From NCBI RefSeq assembly GCF_001661675.2, contig NZ_CP019602.1, forward strand, positions 2,009,501-2,073,500: a stretch of DNA of 64,000 nucleotides, written 5' to 3'. Origin of the DNA: Croceicoccus marinus (GTDB taxonomy: Bacteria; Pseudomonadota; Alphaproteobacteria; Sphingomonadales; Sphingomonadaceae). The number at the start of each line of letters is the position of its first letter. Positions within the stretch are counted from its first letter, which is position 1. The notes beneath the pieces were generated by a model. It was given only the letters and a program-made list of their open reading frames with translations, searched no databases and was not told the origin of the DNA. The translations under genes were made by a program, and so were the position numbers. Positions 27,924 through 36,699 of this stretch are shown one piece after another.

Positions 27924-28087
27924 GCCGCGTCTCCGCCATTGGCAGTGACCGGATCGAGCGGCTGCTCGATCACGTGCACGTCGGTATATCCGCCGTCGAT
28001 CCATGCATAAAGGACGACAGCCGCCAGCAGCGCCGCCACAAGCCAGACCCAGGACTTCGAAGTTTTGCGGGAAATCGTACTCACCAT
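27920..28087 (-). CDS. small single-span membrane protein
   Basis: 55 residues from the ATG at 28087, or 62 from one at 28108. Basic N-terminus (STISRKTSKS), one hydrophobic helix (WVWLVAALLAAVVLYAWI), then an acidic periplasmic tail. No family recognised. The ATGA overlap with the large exported protein gene suggests equimolar synthesis and possibly membrane recruitment of that protein. Confidence 0.7.
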   Translation of the reverse strand: MVSTISRKTSKSWVWLVAALLAAVVLYAWIDGGYTDVHVIEQPLDPVTANGGDAA

Positions 28088-28194
28088 CACCTGCTCTGCG
28101 CGCGTCATGCGATTCTGCCGCCCGGCCCCGAATTGCAAAGGGGCACGCGGCGCGCGCTTGCATGACCGGTTAGCCCAACTATAGGCATTGCTCA

Positions 28195-28815
28195 ATGTCC
28201 CAGGCCCGCAATTCACCGCCGATTGACCACAGCACAGGCCCAGCCCCCGCTCTGCCCGACGCGGCGGCGCTGGCGCGGCTGACCGCGCGGCTGGACAAGC
28301 CGGTGGTGATGGTGGGCCTGATGGGCGTGGGCAAGTCGACCGTGGGCAAGCGCCTGTCGCAGTGCCTGAACACCCCCTTCGTCGACGCCGACGACGAGGT
28401 GGTGAAGGCCGCGCAGATGAGCATTCCGGAAATCTTCGACCGGTTCGGAGAGGATTATTTCCGCGACGGCGAACGCCGCGTGATCGCCCGGCTGATAGAG
28501 GAAAACGCCGGGCGCCCCGCCGTGATCGCCACCGGCGGCGGCGCGTTCGCCGACGACGAGACCCGGGCCCTGATCCTGGACCGCGCCATCGCGGTCTGGC
28601 TTTACGCCGATCTCGACACGCTGGTCGCGCGGGTCGGCCGCAAGAACACCCGCCCGCTGCTGACCGGCAGGAACCCGCGCGAGGTGCTGGGCGAGCTGAT
28701 GGAAAGGCGCGGCCCCGCCTATGCGCAGGCCCCGATCCGCGTCATCAGCGACGCGGGACCGCAATCGAACGGCGTCGCACGCATCATCGCCGCGCTTGAG
28801 GATTATCTGGCATGA
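28195..28815 (+). CDS. aroK: shikimate kinase
   Basis: 206 residues. The P-loop GLMGVGKST, shikimate-binding DADDEV and RFGEDYFRDGERR, GGGAFAD, and lid region RPLLTGRNP are all present. It phosphorylates shikimate in chorismate synthesis. An N-terminal extension of about 35 residues precedes the P-loop strand, as in some alphaproteobacterial AroK proteins. Its stop overlaps aroB by ATGA. Confidence 0.94.
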   Translation: MSQARNSPPIDHSTGPAPALPDAAALARLTARLDKPVVMVGLMGVGKSTVGKRLSQCLNTPFVDADDEVVKAAQMSIPEIFDRFGEDYFRDGERRVIARLIEENAGRPAVIATGGGAFADDETRALILDRAIAVWLYADLDTLVARVGRKNTRPLLTGRNPREVLGELMERRGPAYAQAPIRVISDAGPQSNGVARIIAALEDYLA

Positions 28816-29924
28816 CCATCTCCACCGTTCCCGTGGCGCTTGCGGGGCGCGGCTATGACGTGCGCGTCGGCAGCGGCCTGCTGGCCGACATCGCGGCACA
28901 GTGCGGCCCGCTGCTGCGCAAGCCCGCGGTGCCCATCGTGACGGACGCGCATGTCGCCCCGCTGTGGCAGGACGCGATCGACGCCTCGCTGGCGGCGGCG
29001 GGCAAACGGGCGCGCTGGCTGGTCCTGCCCGCGGGCGAGGCGACGAAGGACTGGGCGCATCTGGAGGAAGTCTGCGACTTCCTGCTGGCCGAGGGGGTCG
29101 ACCGGGGCGACCACATACTGGCCCTTGGCGGAGGCGTGATCGGCGACCTGACCGGCTTCGCCACCTCGGTGCTGAAACGCGGCTGCGGCTTCGTCCAGCT
29201 TCCCACCAGCTTGCTCGCACAAGTCGATTCCAGCGTCGGCGGCAAGACCGCGATCAACACGCGCGCGGGCAAGAACCTGATCGGCGCGTTCCACCAGCCC
29301 GCGCTGGTGCTGGCCGACATCGGCGCGCTGGCCACCCTGCCCCCGCGCGAATTGCGCGCCGGCTATGCCGAGGTGGTGAAATACGGCCTCATCGACGATC
29401 CCGCCTTCTTCGCATGGTGCGAGGCGAACGGCGCCGCCCTGCTGGCAGGCGACGAGGACCTGCGCGCCGAAGCCGTGCGCCGCTCGGTCGAGGCGAAGGC
29501 CCGCGTCGTCGCCGCGGACGAGCGCGAGACGACCGGCACCCGCGCCCTGCTCAACCTGGGCCATACCTTCGGCCACGCGCTGGAAGCCGAATGCGGCTAT
29601 GACGGCACGCTGCTCCACGGCGAGGCGGTGGCGATGGGCATGGTGCTGGCCGCGCGCTATTCGGTGCGGCGCGGCGAGATGGCCGGACAGGACGCAGAGC
29701 GTATCGCCGCCCATTTCCGCGCGATGGACATGCGCGCCGAGCTGCCCCAGCTGAACCTGTCGTGCGACGGGCGCACGCTGGCGAATCACATGCTGCACGA
29801 CAAGAAGATGGACGCGGGCACGCTGCCCTTCCTGCTGATGCGCGGCATCGGGCAGGCGTGGCTGGCCAAGGATGTCGCGCTGGACGACGTGGCGCGTTTT
29901 CTGGACGAACAACTCGCCCGCTGA
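28812..29924 (+). CDS. aroB: 3-dehydroquinate synthase
   Basis: 370 residues. NAD-binding GGGVIGDLTGFATSVLKRG, PTSLLAQVDSSVGGKTAIN, and the metal ligands in GYAEVVKYGLI, LNLGHTFGHALE and LLHGEAVAMGM. It converts DAHP to 3-dehydroquinate, the second step of the shikimate pathway. It forms an operon with aroK. Confidence 0.96.
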   Translation: MTISTVPVALAGRGYDVRVGSGLLADIAAQCGPLLRKPAVPIVTDAHVAPLWQDAIDASLAAAGKRARWLVLPAGEATKDWAHLEEVCDFLLAEGVDRGDHILALGGGVIGDLTGFATSVLKRGCGFVQLPTSLLAQVDSSVGGKTAINTRAGKNLIGAFHQPALVLADIGALATLPPRELRAGYAEVVKYGLIDDPAFFAWCEANGAALLAGDEDLRAEAVRRSVEAKARVVAADERETTGTRALLNLGHTFGHALEAECGYDGTLLHGEAVAMGMVLAARYSVRRGEMAGQDAERIAAHFRAMDMRAELPQLNLSCDGRTLANHMLHDKKMDAGTLPFLLMRGIGQAWLAKDVALDDVARFLDEQLAR

Positions 29925-30018
29925 CGCGCCGCCGACGCGACAGGCTGCCATCCTCGCGCTAGGAAGCGCCGCGGGCGACACCCGCATCGGGTAACCGCCC
30001 GCCTGGGGAGTTTCGATC

Positions 30019-31587
30019 TTGGGAGCGTATACCGGCAATTCGATCATTGGACCGCGCTGGCCTTTGTTCTGGGCGGGCTGCACCGCCATCGCGGCGGGCG
30101 TGCTGCTGCACCTGCCGATGCTGGCGATGGCGCACCGGATGGGCAACCACCTCCACGGGATGGCGATGGACGGGTGGATGTACCTGGGCATGGCGCTGAT
30201 CGGCATCGGCGTGCCGCTGGCCATCGTCGGCGCGCTGCCCCGGCGGCGGCCCGCACACAGCGCCAGCGCAGGCACCAGCTATGAAGCGGCGGACGATACG
30301 CCGCTGAACCGCTCGCACGCGGCGGTGCTGGCGGTGCTGGTGCTGGCGCTGGTCATCGACACGATGAAACCCGCGACGCTGGGCTTCGTCATCCCCGGCA
30401 TGCGCGGCGAATATGGCATCACCCGCTCGGCCGCCGCGCTGCTGCCGCTGGCCGCGCTGTCGGGCACGGTGGTCGGATCGTTCGTGTGGGGCCTGCTGGC
30501 GGATCTGTACGGGCGGCGCGTGTCGATCCTGCTGTCGACGATCCTGTTCGTCTCCACCGCGATCTGCGGGGCGATGCCGTCCTATGGCTGGAACCTGGTG
30601 ATGTGCTTCCTGATGGGCAGTTCGGCGGGCGGCATGCTGCCCGTCGTCTATACCTTGCTGGCCGAGATCATGCCCCCGCGCCACCGCAACTGGGTGCTGG
30701 TGCTGGTGGGGGGCACCGGCCTTGTCGGCGGCTATCTGTCGGCCAGCGGCGCGGCGCATCTGTTCGAGCCGGTGTATGGCTGGCGCAGCCTGTGGCTGCT
30801 GGGCTTTCCCACCGGTATCGCGCTGCTGGCACTGGCGCGCTGGATCCCCGAATCGCCGCGCTTCCTGGCTGAACGCGGCCGCGACGCAGAGCTGGCCGAC
30901 ATGGCGCGCCGCTTCGGCATCGTCCCCCGCCCGCGCGCTGCACGGGCGGAAGCGGCGGCTTCCACACCCGCCGCCCAGCCGCTCACCACGGGCAGCCACC
31001 GCTTCCTCACCCCCGCGCTGGTGCTGGCCGCGCTGGCGTGGAGCTTCGTCACTTTCGGCCTGCTGCTGTGGCTGCCTTCGGACCTGCAGGACCGGGGCTA
31101 TGACGCGGGGCTGGCCAGCGGGATCATCGCCAGCTCCTCGCTGCTGGCGCTGCCGACGATCGCTCTCGCCGCGCTGTTCTACAGCCGGTGGAGCAGCGTG
31201 AAGACGCTGGTCGGCACCGTACTGCTGACCATGGCGGGTCTGGCGGGCGCGCTGCTGCCGCCATCGCTGCTGGCGCAGCCGCCGGTGCTGATCGCGGTGA
31301 TCGCGCTGCTGGTGGTCGGATCGAACGGGCTGATCGCGGTGCTGCTGCCCTATGCGGCGGAAAACTACCCGCTGGGTATCAGGGGCCGGGCGACCGGGCT
31401 GGTCGCCGCCAGCAGCAAGTTCGGCGGCGTCGTGATCCAGCTTGGGGCGCTGGTCGGCCTGATCCCCACCCTTGGCGGTGTGGCAGCCGCGCTGCTGCTG
31501 CCCTTCGCACTGGCCGCCGCCGCCATCGCCGCCTTCGGCCGCGAAACCCGCGGCCGCAGCCTGCGCGAGATCGAGGCGGACCGATAG
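30019..31587 (+). CDS. major facilitator superfamily transporter
   Basis: 522 residues. Two extra hydrophobic helices (residues 13-32 and 50-70) precede a standard 12-helix MFS core. The core shows the loop signature LADLYGRRVSIL after helix 2 and PESPRFLAERGRD at the central loop, as in sugar/aromatic-acid porter-like families, and GIRGRATGLV in the second half. The substrate is unknown. The start is a TTG at 30019 with TGGGGAG nine bases upstream. Confidence 0.85.
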   Translation: MGAYTGNSIIGPRWPLFWAGCTAIAAGVLLHLPMLAMAHRMGNHLHGMAMDGWMYLGMALIGIGVPLAIVGALPRRRPAHSASAGTSYEAADDTPLNRSHAAVLAVLVLALVIDTMKPATLGFVIPGMRGEYGITRSAAALLPLAALSGTVVGSFVWGLLADLYGRRVSILLSTILFVSTAICGAMPSYGWNLVMCFLMGSSAGGMLPVVYTLLAEIMPPRHRNWVLVLVGGTGLVGGYLSASGAAHLFEPVYGWRSLWLLGFPTGIALLALARWIPESPRFLAERGRDAELADMARRFGIVPRPRAARAEAAASTPAAQPLTTGSHRFLTPALVLAALAWSFVTFGLLLWLPSDLQDRGYDAGLASGIIASSSLLALPTIALAALFYSRWSSVKTLVGTVLLTMAGLAGALLPPSLLAQPPVLIAVIALLVVGSNGLIAVLLPYAAENYPLGIRGRATGLVAASSKFGGVVIQLGALVGLIPTLGGVAAALLLPFALAAAAIAAFGRETRGRSLREIEADR

Positions 31588-31701
31588 AATCTGGCGCCCC
31601 GATTTCGCTGTCCTACAGCGCCGCCGCCGTGCCACACGAAACGCATCGCCGTGGCGGGCGATACGGCTGTTTGAACGATGTGAATTTTCCCGGACGCCAA
31701 T

Positions 31702-31788
31702 GGTGTCAACCGGCAGCCGGAAACCCGCGGAAATCCGCGCCCCCGCACAGGGTGACAGCGTCTGTAGGAAGTGTCGTCTGTGTCAACC
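31702..31788 (+). repeat. 87-bp dispersed intergenic repeat, copy 1
   Basis: It starts GGTGTCAACC and ends CTGTGTCAACC, so the two ends are direct repeats. It aligns without gaps to the reverse complement of 51397-51483 at 67 of 87 positions by hand count, with 35 of 38 identical over the right end. It sits between the convergent MFS and Lrp genes. Confidence 0.8.
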
Positions 31789-31806
31789 GGACGGGCAGCG
31801 TTCCGG

Positions 31807-31842
31807 CTGGCAGGCAGGCAGGCAGGCACGCAGGCAGGCAGG
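31807..31842. repeat. GGCA tetranucleotide microsatellite
   Basis: About eight near-perfect GGCA units with one GCAC interruption, just downstream of the 87-bp repeat and 21 bp beyond the Lrp stop. It is not in a coding region, so slippage would not phase-switch a protein. Confidence 0.85.
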
Positions 31843-31862
31843 GGCCAGTTGGGAGTTGGGGG

Positions 31863-32330
31863 TCAGCGACCCTTGATCGGAACCCCCGGCAGGTTCTTGT
31901 GCGTGCGGATCACCAGCGATGTCTTGACACTGGCGACATTGGGCGCGGGCGTCAGCTTGCTGGTCAGGAATTCCTGGAAGCTCTGCAGATCGTGGCTGAC
32001 GATTTTCAGCATGAAGTCGATCTCGCCGTTGAGCATGTGACACTCGCGCACTTCGGGCAGCGTGTTCATGTGCTCCTCGAACGCCTTCAGCGATTCCTCG
32101 GCCTGGCTCTTCAGGCTGACCATCGCGAAAACGGTGATCGTATAGCTCAGCGCCGCTGCATCGAGCTCGGCGTGATAGCCGCGAATGATGCCCGCTTCCT
32201 CAAGCGCGCGAACCCGGCGCAGGCAGGGCGGTGCGGTCAGCCCGACTCGGCTGGCAAGCTCGACATTGGTGATGCGGCCTTCCGACTGCAGTTCGGCCAG
32301 CAGGTGGCGGTCAATTTCATCCAGTATCAT
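31863..32330 (-). CDS. Lrp/AsnC family transcriptional regulator
   Basis: 155 residues. An N-terminal helix-turn-helix (ILDEIDRHLLAELQSEGRITNVELASRVGLTAPPCLRRVRALEEAG, in pieces) is followed by a ligand-binding RAM domain with GYHAELDAAAL. These octameric regulators respond to amino acids. I start at the ATG at 32330 because AAGGAAGAAC is a good ribosome site for it; an ATG at 32348 would include that site in the coding sequence. The divergent neighbour is a kinase-like gene. Confidence 0.92.
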   Translation of the reverse strand: MILDEIDRHLLAELQSEGRITNVELASRVGLTAPPCLRRVRALEEAGIIRGYHAELDAAALSYTITVFAMVSLKSQAEESLKAFEEHMNTLPEVRECHMLNGEIDFMLKIVSHDLQSFQEFLTSKLTPAPNVASVKTSLVIRTHKNLPGVPIKGR

Positions 32331-32636
32331 AAGGCGTTCTTCCTTCACCGTCTTCTACGCCAGAAACGCGTTCGGCCCGGGGGCGATGCACGTGGGGGGA
32401 CGGATGGCAAAACACATAACAAAGTTTTTGGCGTGTTTCTCCGCAATTATTTTACTCCAACGCAATCCGCGCAGGGGTTGTTCCAGTTTGCAACGTGCGC
32501 GCCATCGCAGTTTTGATATGTTAAGAATTTGTTTACCCGTGGTCCCGCGGCAGATCCTGGGCACGTTTCCCGGCCCCGGCTGCCGCACCGGCTTCGGCCG
32601 CGGCCATGGGGGCCGCCGGGTCAGCATGGGGGTTCG

Positions 32637-34454
32637 ATGACACTGGACGATCGCTTGCGCACGGTATTGGGGGTCGCCGTCGACGGCGAACGTGCCGCGC
32701 TTGCCCAGTATCGCCAGCTCGTCGACCTGCTCGGTTCGGGCGGAACGGTCGCCGATGGCCAGCTCGTCGCCTCGGCCTTCCTGCGCCTGTCGGTCCTGTC
32801 GCGCCGCCTGCCGGTGCCGGAACGGGTCGCCATCCTGCGCGAACCCGGCCTGCGGCTGCGCACGCCCTCGCTGGTCGCGCAACTGTGCGAAGGCGACGTC
32901 ACCGTGGCGCAGGCCGCGATCGAATCGGCAGCGCTCGATCCCGACGGCTGGGACGCAGTGATCCCGATGCTGCGCAACGGTCTCAGCACCCATGCCAAGG
33001 CCCGCCGCCAGCAATCGCGGAAAGACGCCGAAACGCCGCCCGCCCCGCCGCTGGAACTGCGCGCCGAGGACGAGACCCGGCCTGAAACGATCCGCACCGA
33101 ACCGGCGGTGGGGGCCATGGAAGGATCGATCGAGAGTACCGTGACCGTTCCTGCACCGGTCGCCGACCGCCCGGCTTCCGAAGCCGAGGCCGCAGTCAAG
33201 CCCGCCCCGGCATCCGGGCCCGCACCCAAGCCTGCATCAGGGCCTGCACAAGGGCTTGCACAAGGGCCTGCACAAGGGCCTGCATCCAGTCCCGCTCCGG
33301 CCCCCAATGGCTGGCGCAAGCCGGCGGGCCGGACCGGTACCGCCGACATCGCCAGCCTGGTCCAGAGGATCGAGGAATACCGCGAACAGCGCGCCAGTCG
33401 CACCGGTCCCGCAGGCCGGTCGCCGGGCGCCGCGGCCGAGGAACCGGGCGAGATACGCGCCGCAATGGTCGACTGCCGCATCGGGCCCGACGGACGGATC
33501 GGCTGGGCAGGCGCCCTGCCTTCGCTGCTGACCGGACTGACCTTCTCCACGGCGGACGAGGCATCCGTCCGGATCGACAAGCGCTCCGCCACCGCCCTGC
33601 GGCGGCAGCAGGTCGTGCGAGGGGGTCAGGTCACCATCGCCACCGCACCGGCGATCGCGGGAAGCTGGCGGCTGGACGCGGTGCCGCGCTTCGACCAAGC
33701 GGGCCGTTTCCTGGGCCATCATGCCCGGCTGACCCGCCAGCCTGCCAAGCGCGACGACAGCGATCCGCGCGGCGACGAGGTCCGGCAGGCGCTGCACGAA
33801 TTGCGCACGCCGCTGGGCGCGATCCAGGGTTTCGCCGAGATCATCCAGCAGCAGTTGTTCGGCGATGTGCCCAATCGCTACCGTGCGCAGGCCGCCTATA
33901 TCGCCGCCGAAAGCGCCCGCCTGCTGGCCGGGCTGGAGGAAGTCGAACGGCTGGTCCGCATGCGCAAGGGCCGCATTGCCATGCCTGAAGGCGAAACCGC
34001 CCTGGCGGCGATGCTGGGGCAACTGGTCGACCAGTTCGCCTCGATCGAACAGGGTCAGGGCGCGAAATTCGTACTCGACGCGCCCGGCCCCGACGTGGTC
34101 GTCCCGGTCGAGGAACACGAGGCCGAAACGATGCTCTGGCGCCTGCTGGCGACGCTTTCGGCCGCGGCGGAACCCGGCGAACGGCTGGATGCCGTGCTCG
34201 AGGATGGCAGTCAGGTCGAGCTGACGATCACCCTCCCCCGCGCGCTGCGCGACATCGCGCTGTTCGACGCGAAGCTCGATCTCAGCGAACACGGCGAACC
34301 GGTGCTGGGAATGCTGGGCGCAGGGTTCGCGCTGCGGCTGGCTGCCGCCGAAATGCGCGCCGCCGGCGGCAGCTTCGGCCACGACGACGAGCGGGTGGTG
34401 CTGCGCCTTCCGCCTGCACGCCACCGCGCCGAACACAGCGCGAGCGCGGCCTGA
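32637..34454 (+). CDS. histidine kinase-like protein with degenerate ATP-binding domain
   Basis: 605 residues, no signal or membrane segment. A helical N-terminal region of about 130 residues is followed by a low-complexity Pro/Ala/Gln linker (12-bp DNA repeats), a PAS-like middle region, then a HisKA helix with phospho-acceptor His in ALHELRTPLGAIQGFAEI. In the catalytic domain the N-box position reads LWRLLATLSAAAEPG, without the Asn that binds Mg-ATP, and no DxGxG loop is clear; only MLGAGFALRLA resembles G2. It may be a pseudokinase, a phosphotransfer dimer or a phosphatase. GGGGGTTCG precedes the ATG. Confidence 0.8.
   Translation: MTLDDRLRTVLGVAVDGERAALAQYRQLVDLLGSGGTVADGQLVASAFLRLSVLSRRLPVPERVAILREPGLRLRTPSLVAQLCEGDVTVAQAAIESAALDPDGWDAVIPMLRNGLSTHAKARRQQSRKDAETPPAPPLELRAEDETRPETIRTEPAVGAMEGSIESTVTVPAPVADRPASEAEAAVKPAPASGPAPKPASGPAQGLAQGPAQGPASSPAPAPNGWRKPAGRTGTADIASLVQRIEEYREQRASRTGPAGRSPGAAAEEPGEIRAAMVDCRIGPDGRIGWAGALPSLLTGLTFSTADEASVRIDKRSATALRRQQVVRGGQVTIATAPAIAGSWRLDAVPRFDQAGRFLGHHARLTRQPAKRDDSDPRGDEVRQALHELRTPLGAIQGFAEIIQQQLFGDVPNRYRAQAAYIAAESARLLAGLEEVERLVRMRKGRIAMPEGETALAAMLGQLVDQFASIEQGQGAKFVLDAPGPDVVVPVEEHEAETMLWRLLATLSAAAEPGERLDAVLEDGSQVELTITLPRALRDIALFDAKLDLSEHGEPVLGMLGAGFALRLAAAEMRAAGGSFGHDDERVVLRLPPARHRAEHSASAA
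33230..33289 (+). repeat. five tandem 12-bp repeats inside the kinase-like gene
   Basis: Units of the type gcctgcacaagg at 33230, 33242, 33254, 33266 and 33278 encode the four-residue repeat GPAQ/GLAQ in the linker. The length is a multiple of three, so copy-number change would keep the frame and only alter linker length. Confidence 0.88.
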
Positions 34455-34526
34455 ACAGATAATGCGCGCCGGATGCGCCTGCGGCTTGCCAAGACCCGGC
34501 GGTGCGGCTAACCGCTCTGTCGCGAT

Positions 34527-34602
34527 GGGCCTGTAGCTCAGCGGTTAGAGCTGGCCGCTCATAACGGCTAGGTCGCGGGTTCGAATCCTGCCGGGCCCAC
34601 CA
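34527..34602 (+). tRNA. tRNA with CAT anticodon, probably tRNA-Ile2
   Basis: 76-nt cloverleaf: acceptor GGGCCTG with CGGGCCC, anticodon stem GCCG/CGGC around CTCATAA, CCA encoded. CAT could mean Met or lysidine-modified Ile2. The segments GGTTAGAGC and GGTCGC(G)GGTTC resemble E. coli ileX-type tRNA more than elongator tRNA-Met, so I favour Ile2 (reading AUA after TilS modification). Confidence 0.9.
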
Positions 34603-34628
34603 TCCGCCTAATGGCAGGCATCCAGCGT

Positions 34629-34708
<80 letters not shown>

Positions 34709-34870
34709 TGCCGGAAGCCCTGTTTCAAAGCGACCGGTTGTGCTGGCGAGCGGCGGAAGCCGCATGCTCTGACACGGCGCACGCTTATGGGCCGCAGACT
34801 GGCAGATCTGACGCTTGGCGAATTTCCCCCAAGTCGATCGCATCAACCTGCTGGCTTTTTGCTTTCCCCT

Positions 34871-35746
34871 TCAGGGGACCAAAGAACCGAACCGAGTTTG
34901 CGCACTCGCCAGCCCGGCGATGTCCACCCCCAGTCGCAGGACCGCCCCGGCTTTCGGCACTTCCTCGTTTCCGCCCGTCGCGACGAACAGGCTTTTCGCA
35001 TCGGTCGTTCCAAAGCAGAGGCTGACGACGTGCGGAAAGGGAAAGGTCAGCGCCTGCATGGCCGCGCCCCCGGGCGAATATTGCACCAGCTTTCCGGTGC
35101 TCCAGCATGCCAGCCACAGATTGCCATCGCTGTCGGCGGCCAGCCCGTCTGCTGCCTCTTCCTCGACCAGCAGATGCCCTGCTTCGGGAAGGCCATTCGC
35201 GTTCAGCGGATAGCGCCATATCCCGCGCGAAGTCTCGGAATGATAGAGGTAGCGGTCGCATGGGCTGAACGCGATGCCGTTGGAGGCGAAGACATCGCGC
35301 CGCAGGACCGTGACCTCCCCCGCGGCGGACATATGGAAGAACCGGCCGGGAGAAGGGGTCTCGCCCGTTTCCATGATCGATACGAAGTCGATCGTGCCTG
35401 CGAACAGCCCGCCGCGACCGTCGGCCTCCATGTCGTTGATGGCGATGATCGGCTCGCCCTCGATCTCGGTCAGGATGTCGGTGCTTTCGCCGGTTCGGGG
35501 ATCGAACGCGATGATGCCGCCGCGCCCGCCGCAGATTATCTTGCCCGATTCGTCGAACACCATGCCGCCGACCCATTGGCGGTCCGCCAGCATGGTCTCG
35601 ACCTCGCCGCCAAGCCGCTTGCGATATATGCCGCCGCCGGTCAGGTCGGAAAACCAGACGTCGCCGCCGGGCGAAACGCGCGGCGCTTCGACGAAATCAT
35701 ATCCCCGTGCGACGATTTCGAAACCGGTTGCCTGTTGTGTCTGCAT
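34871..35746 (-). CDS. SMP-30/gluconolactonase/LRE family protein
   Basis: 291 residues of a six-bladed beta-propeller: FVEAPRVSPGGDVWFSDL, AINDMEADGRGGLFAGT, VFASNGIAFSPCDRYLYHSET and DGLAADSDGNLWLACW are the family's blade signatures with metal-binding Glu/Asn/Asp. Members are lactonases or related hydrolases. It is divergent from a TetR gene next to a Rieske oxygenase operon, so a role on a ring-opened or lactone intermediate is plausible but unproven. Confidence 0.88.
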   Translation of the reverse strand: MQTQQATGFEIVARGYDFVEAPRVSPGGDVWFSDLTGGGIYRKRLGGEVETMLADRQWVGGMVFDESGKIICGGRGGIIAFDPRTGESTDILTEIEGEPIIAINDMEADGRGGLFAGTIDFVSIMETGETPSPGRFFHMSAAGEVTVLRRDVFASNGIAFSPCDRYLYHSETSRGIWRYPLNANGLPEAGHLLVEEEAADGLAADSDGNLWLACWSTGKLVQYSPGGAAMQALTFPFPHVVSLCFGTTDAKSLFVATGGNEEVPKAGAVLRLGVDIAGLASAQTRFGSLVP

Positions 35747-35854
35747 GCGCGCTCTCCCGCCTTCGACCCTAATGTAGCGGGAAGGCCGGCGCAGTTGGCC
35801 AATGTGTCAGGTGGGCGGCGGGCGGCAGTGGCCAAGGCAGCGGCGGGCGGCTAG

Positions 35855-36574
35855 ATGCGGAAAATGACGTTGCACCGCGACCCCACGGCCCCGCTCGGCT
35901 CGATCGCTTTCGATCAGGATCCCGCGCGATGGATGGAAGGCAGCGCCGCCTTCACCAGGCCGCAGCAGCAGCGCAGCCGGGACGCGCTCGAACGCATCGT
36001 GGCCAGCGCGGTCGGCCTGTTCTCCCGCAGCGGCTTCGACGCGGCGCGGGTGTCCGACATTGCCAGCGAAGCCGGCGTGCCAGTCGGCACCGTCTATCAG
36101 CATTTCCCCGACAAGGAGGCGCTGCTTGCGGCGATCGTTGCCGGATATCGCGCCTGCCGGATGCGCGAGATACGGGAACTGTGCACCTCTGCCGAGGCTC
36201 GTGCGGCCAGCCCGCGCCAGCTTGTCGAACTGCACCTCGACATCGTGTTCAGCGCATTCAGCGCGGATGCAGGCCTGCTCCGCCTGATCGAGCGCAAGCG
36301 GCTGGAAGACGTCAGCGTGCACCGCGACCAGAGCATGGCCAACGATGTGGTCGCGACCTGGATCGCGGATCTTCTGGTCGAACGACTGCCCGACCGCGAC
36401 CCCGCCGAATTGCGGCGGCAGGTTCATTACGCCCACTCGATCATTCGCGGGGCGGTGGTATGGTCGGTGCTGCCAACGGTTGGCGAACTGGGCGAAGGTC
36501 TGAAGGTGACCGACACCGGATTCGCGGTCGAAGCCCTGAAAATGGCGCTGCGCTATCTTGGGATAGACGAGTAA
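35855..36574 (+). CDS. TetR/AcrR family transcriptional regulator
   Basis: 239 residues. The helix-turn-helix VSDIASEAGVPVGTVYQHFPDKEALL is a classical TetR DNA-binding domain, with an about 45-residue tail before it and a ligand domain after it. It lies between the SMP-30 gene and the Rieske operon, and a 20-bp palindrome precedes the oxygenase gene (36658-36677), so local control is likely. Confidence 0.92.
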   Translation: MRKMTLHRDPTAPLGSIAFDQDPARWMEGSAAFTRPQQQRSRDALERIVASAVGLFSRSGFDAARVSDIASEAGVPVGTVYQHFPDKEALLAAIVAGYRACRMREIRELCTSAEARAASPRQLVELHLDIVFSAFSADAGLLRLIERKRLEDVSVHRDQSMANDVVATWIADLLVERLPDRDPAELRRQVHYAHSIIRGAVVWSVLPTVGELGEGLKVTDTGFAVEALKMALRYLGIDE

Positions 36575-36657
36575 CTCCGCCGGACGCGAAGCGCAGCAAC
36601 CTATCCTTTTGCTGCGTTGACCCGAAGCACCCGCCAGATCACCCTTTCCGAAACAGA

Positions 36658-36677
36658 AGATGAATTCACATTCATCT
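36658..36677. promoter_or_regulatory. candidate TetR operator
   Basis: A perfect inverted repeat, AGATGAAT-tcac-ATTCATCT, 22 bp before the Rieske oxygenase start codon and 84 bp after the TetR stop. The size and symmetry suit a TetR-family dimer, and binding here would block transcription or its early elongation. Confidence 0.55.
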
Positions 36678-36699
36678 CTCAGATGGAGAGGATACGGCG

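Noticed and set aside
34527..34602. Elongator tRNA-Met
   Set aside because: The anticodon is CAT, but the D-arm and variable region look like tRNA-Ile2; the call is kept as probable Ile2.
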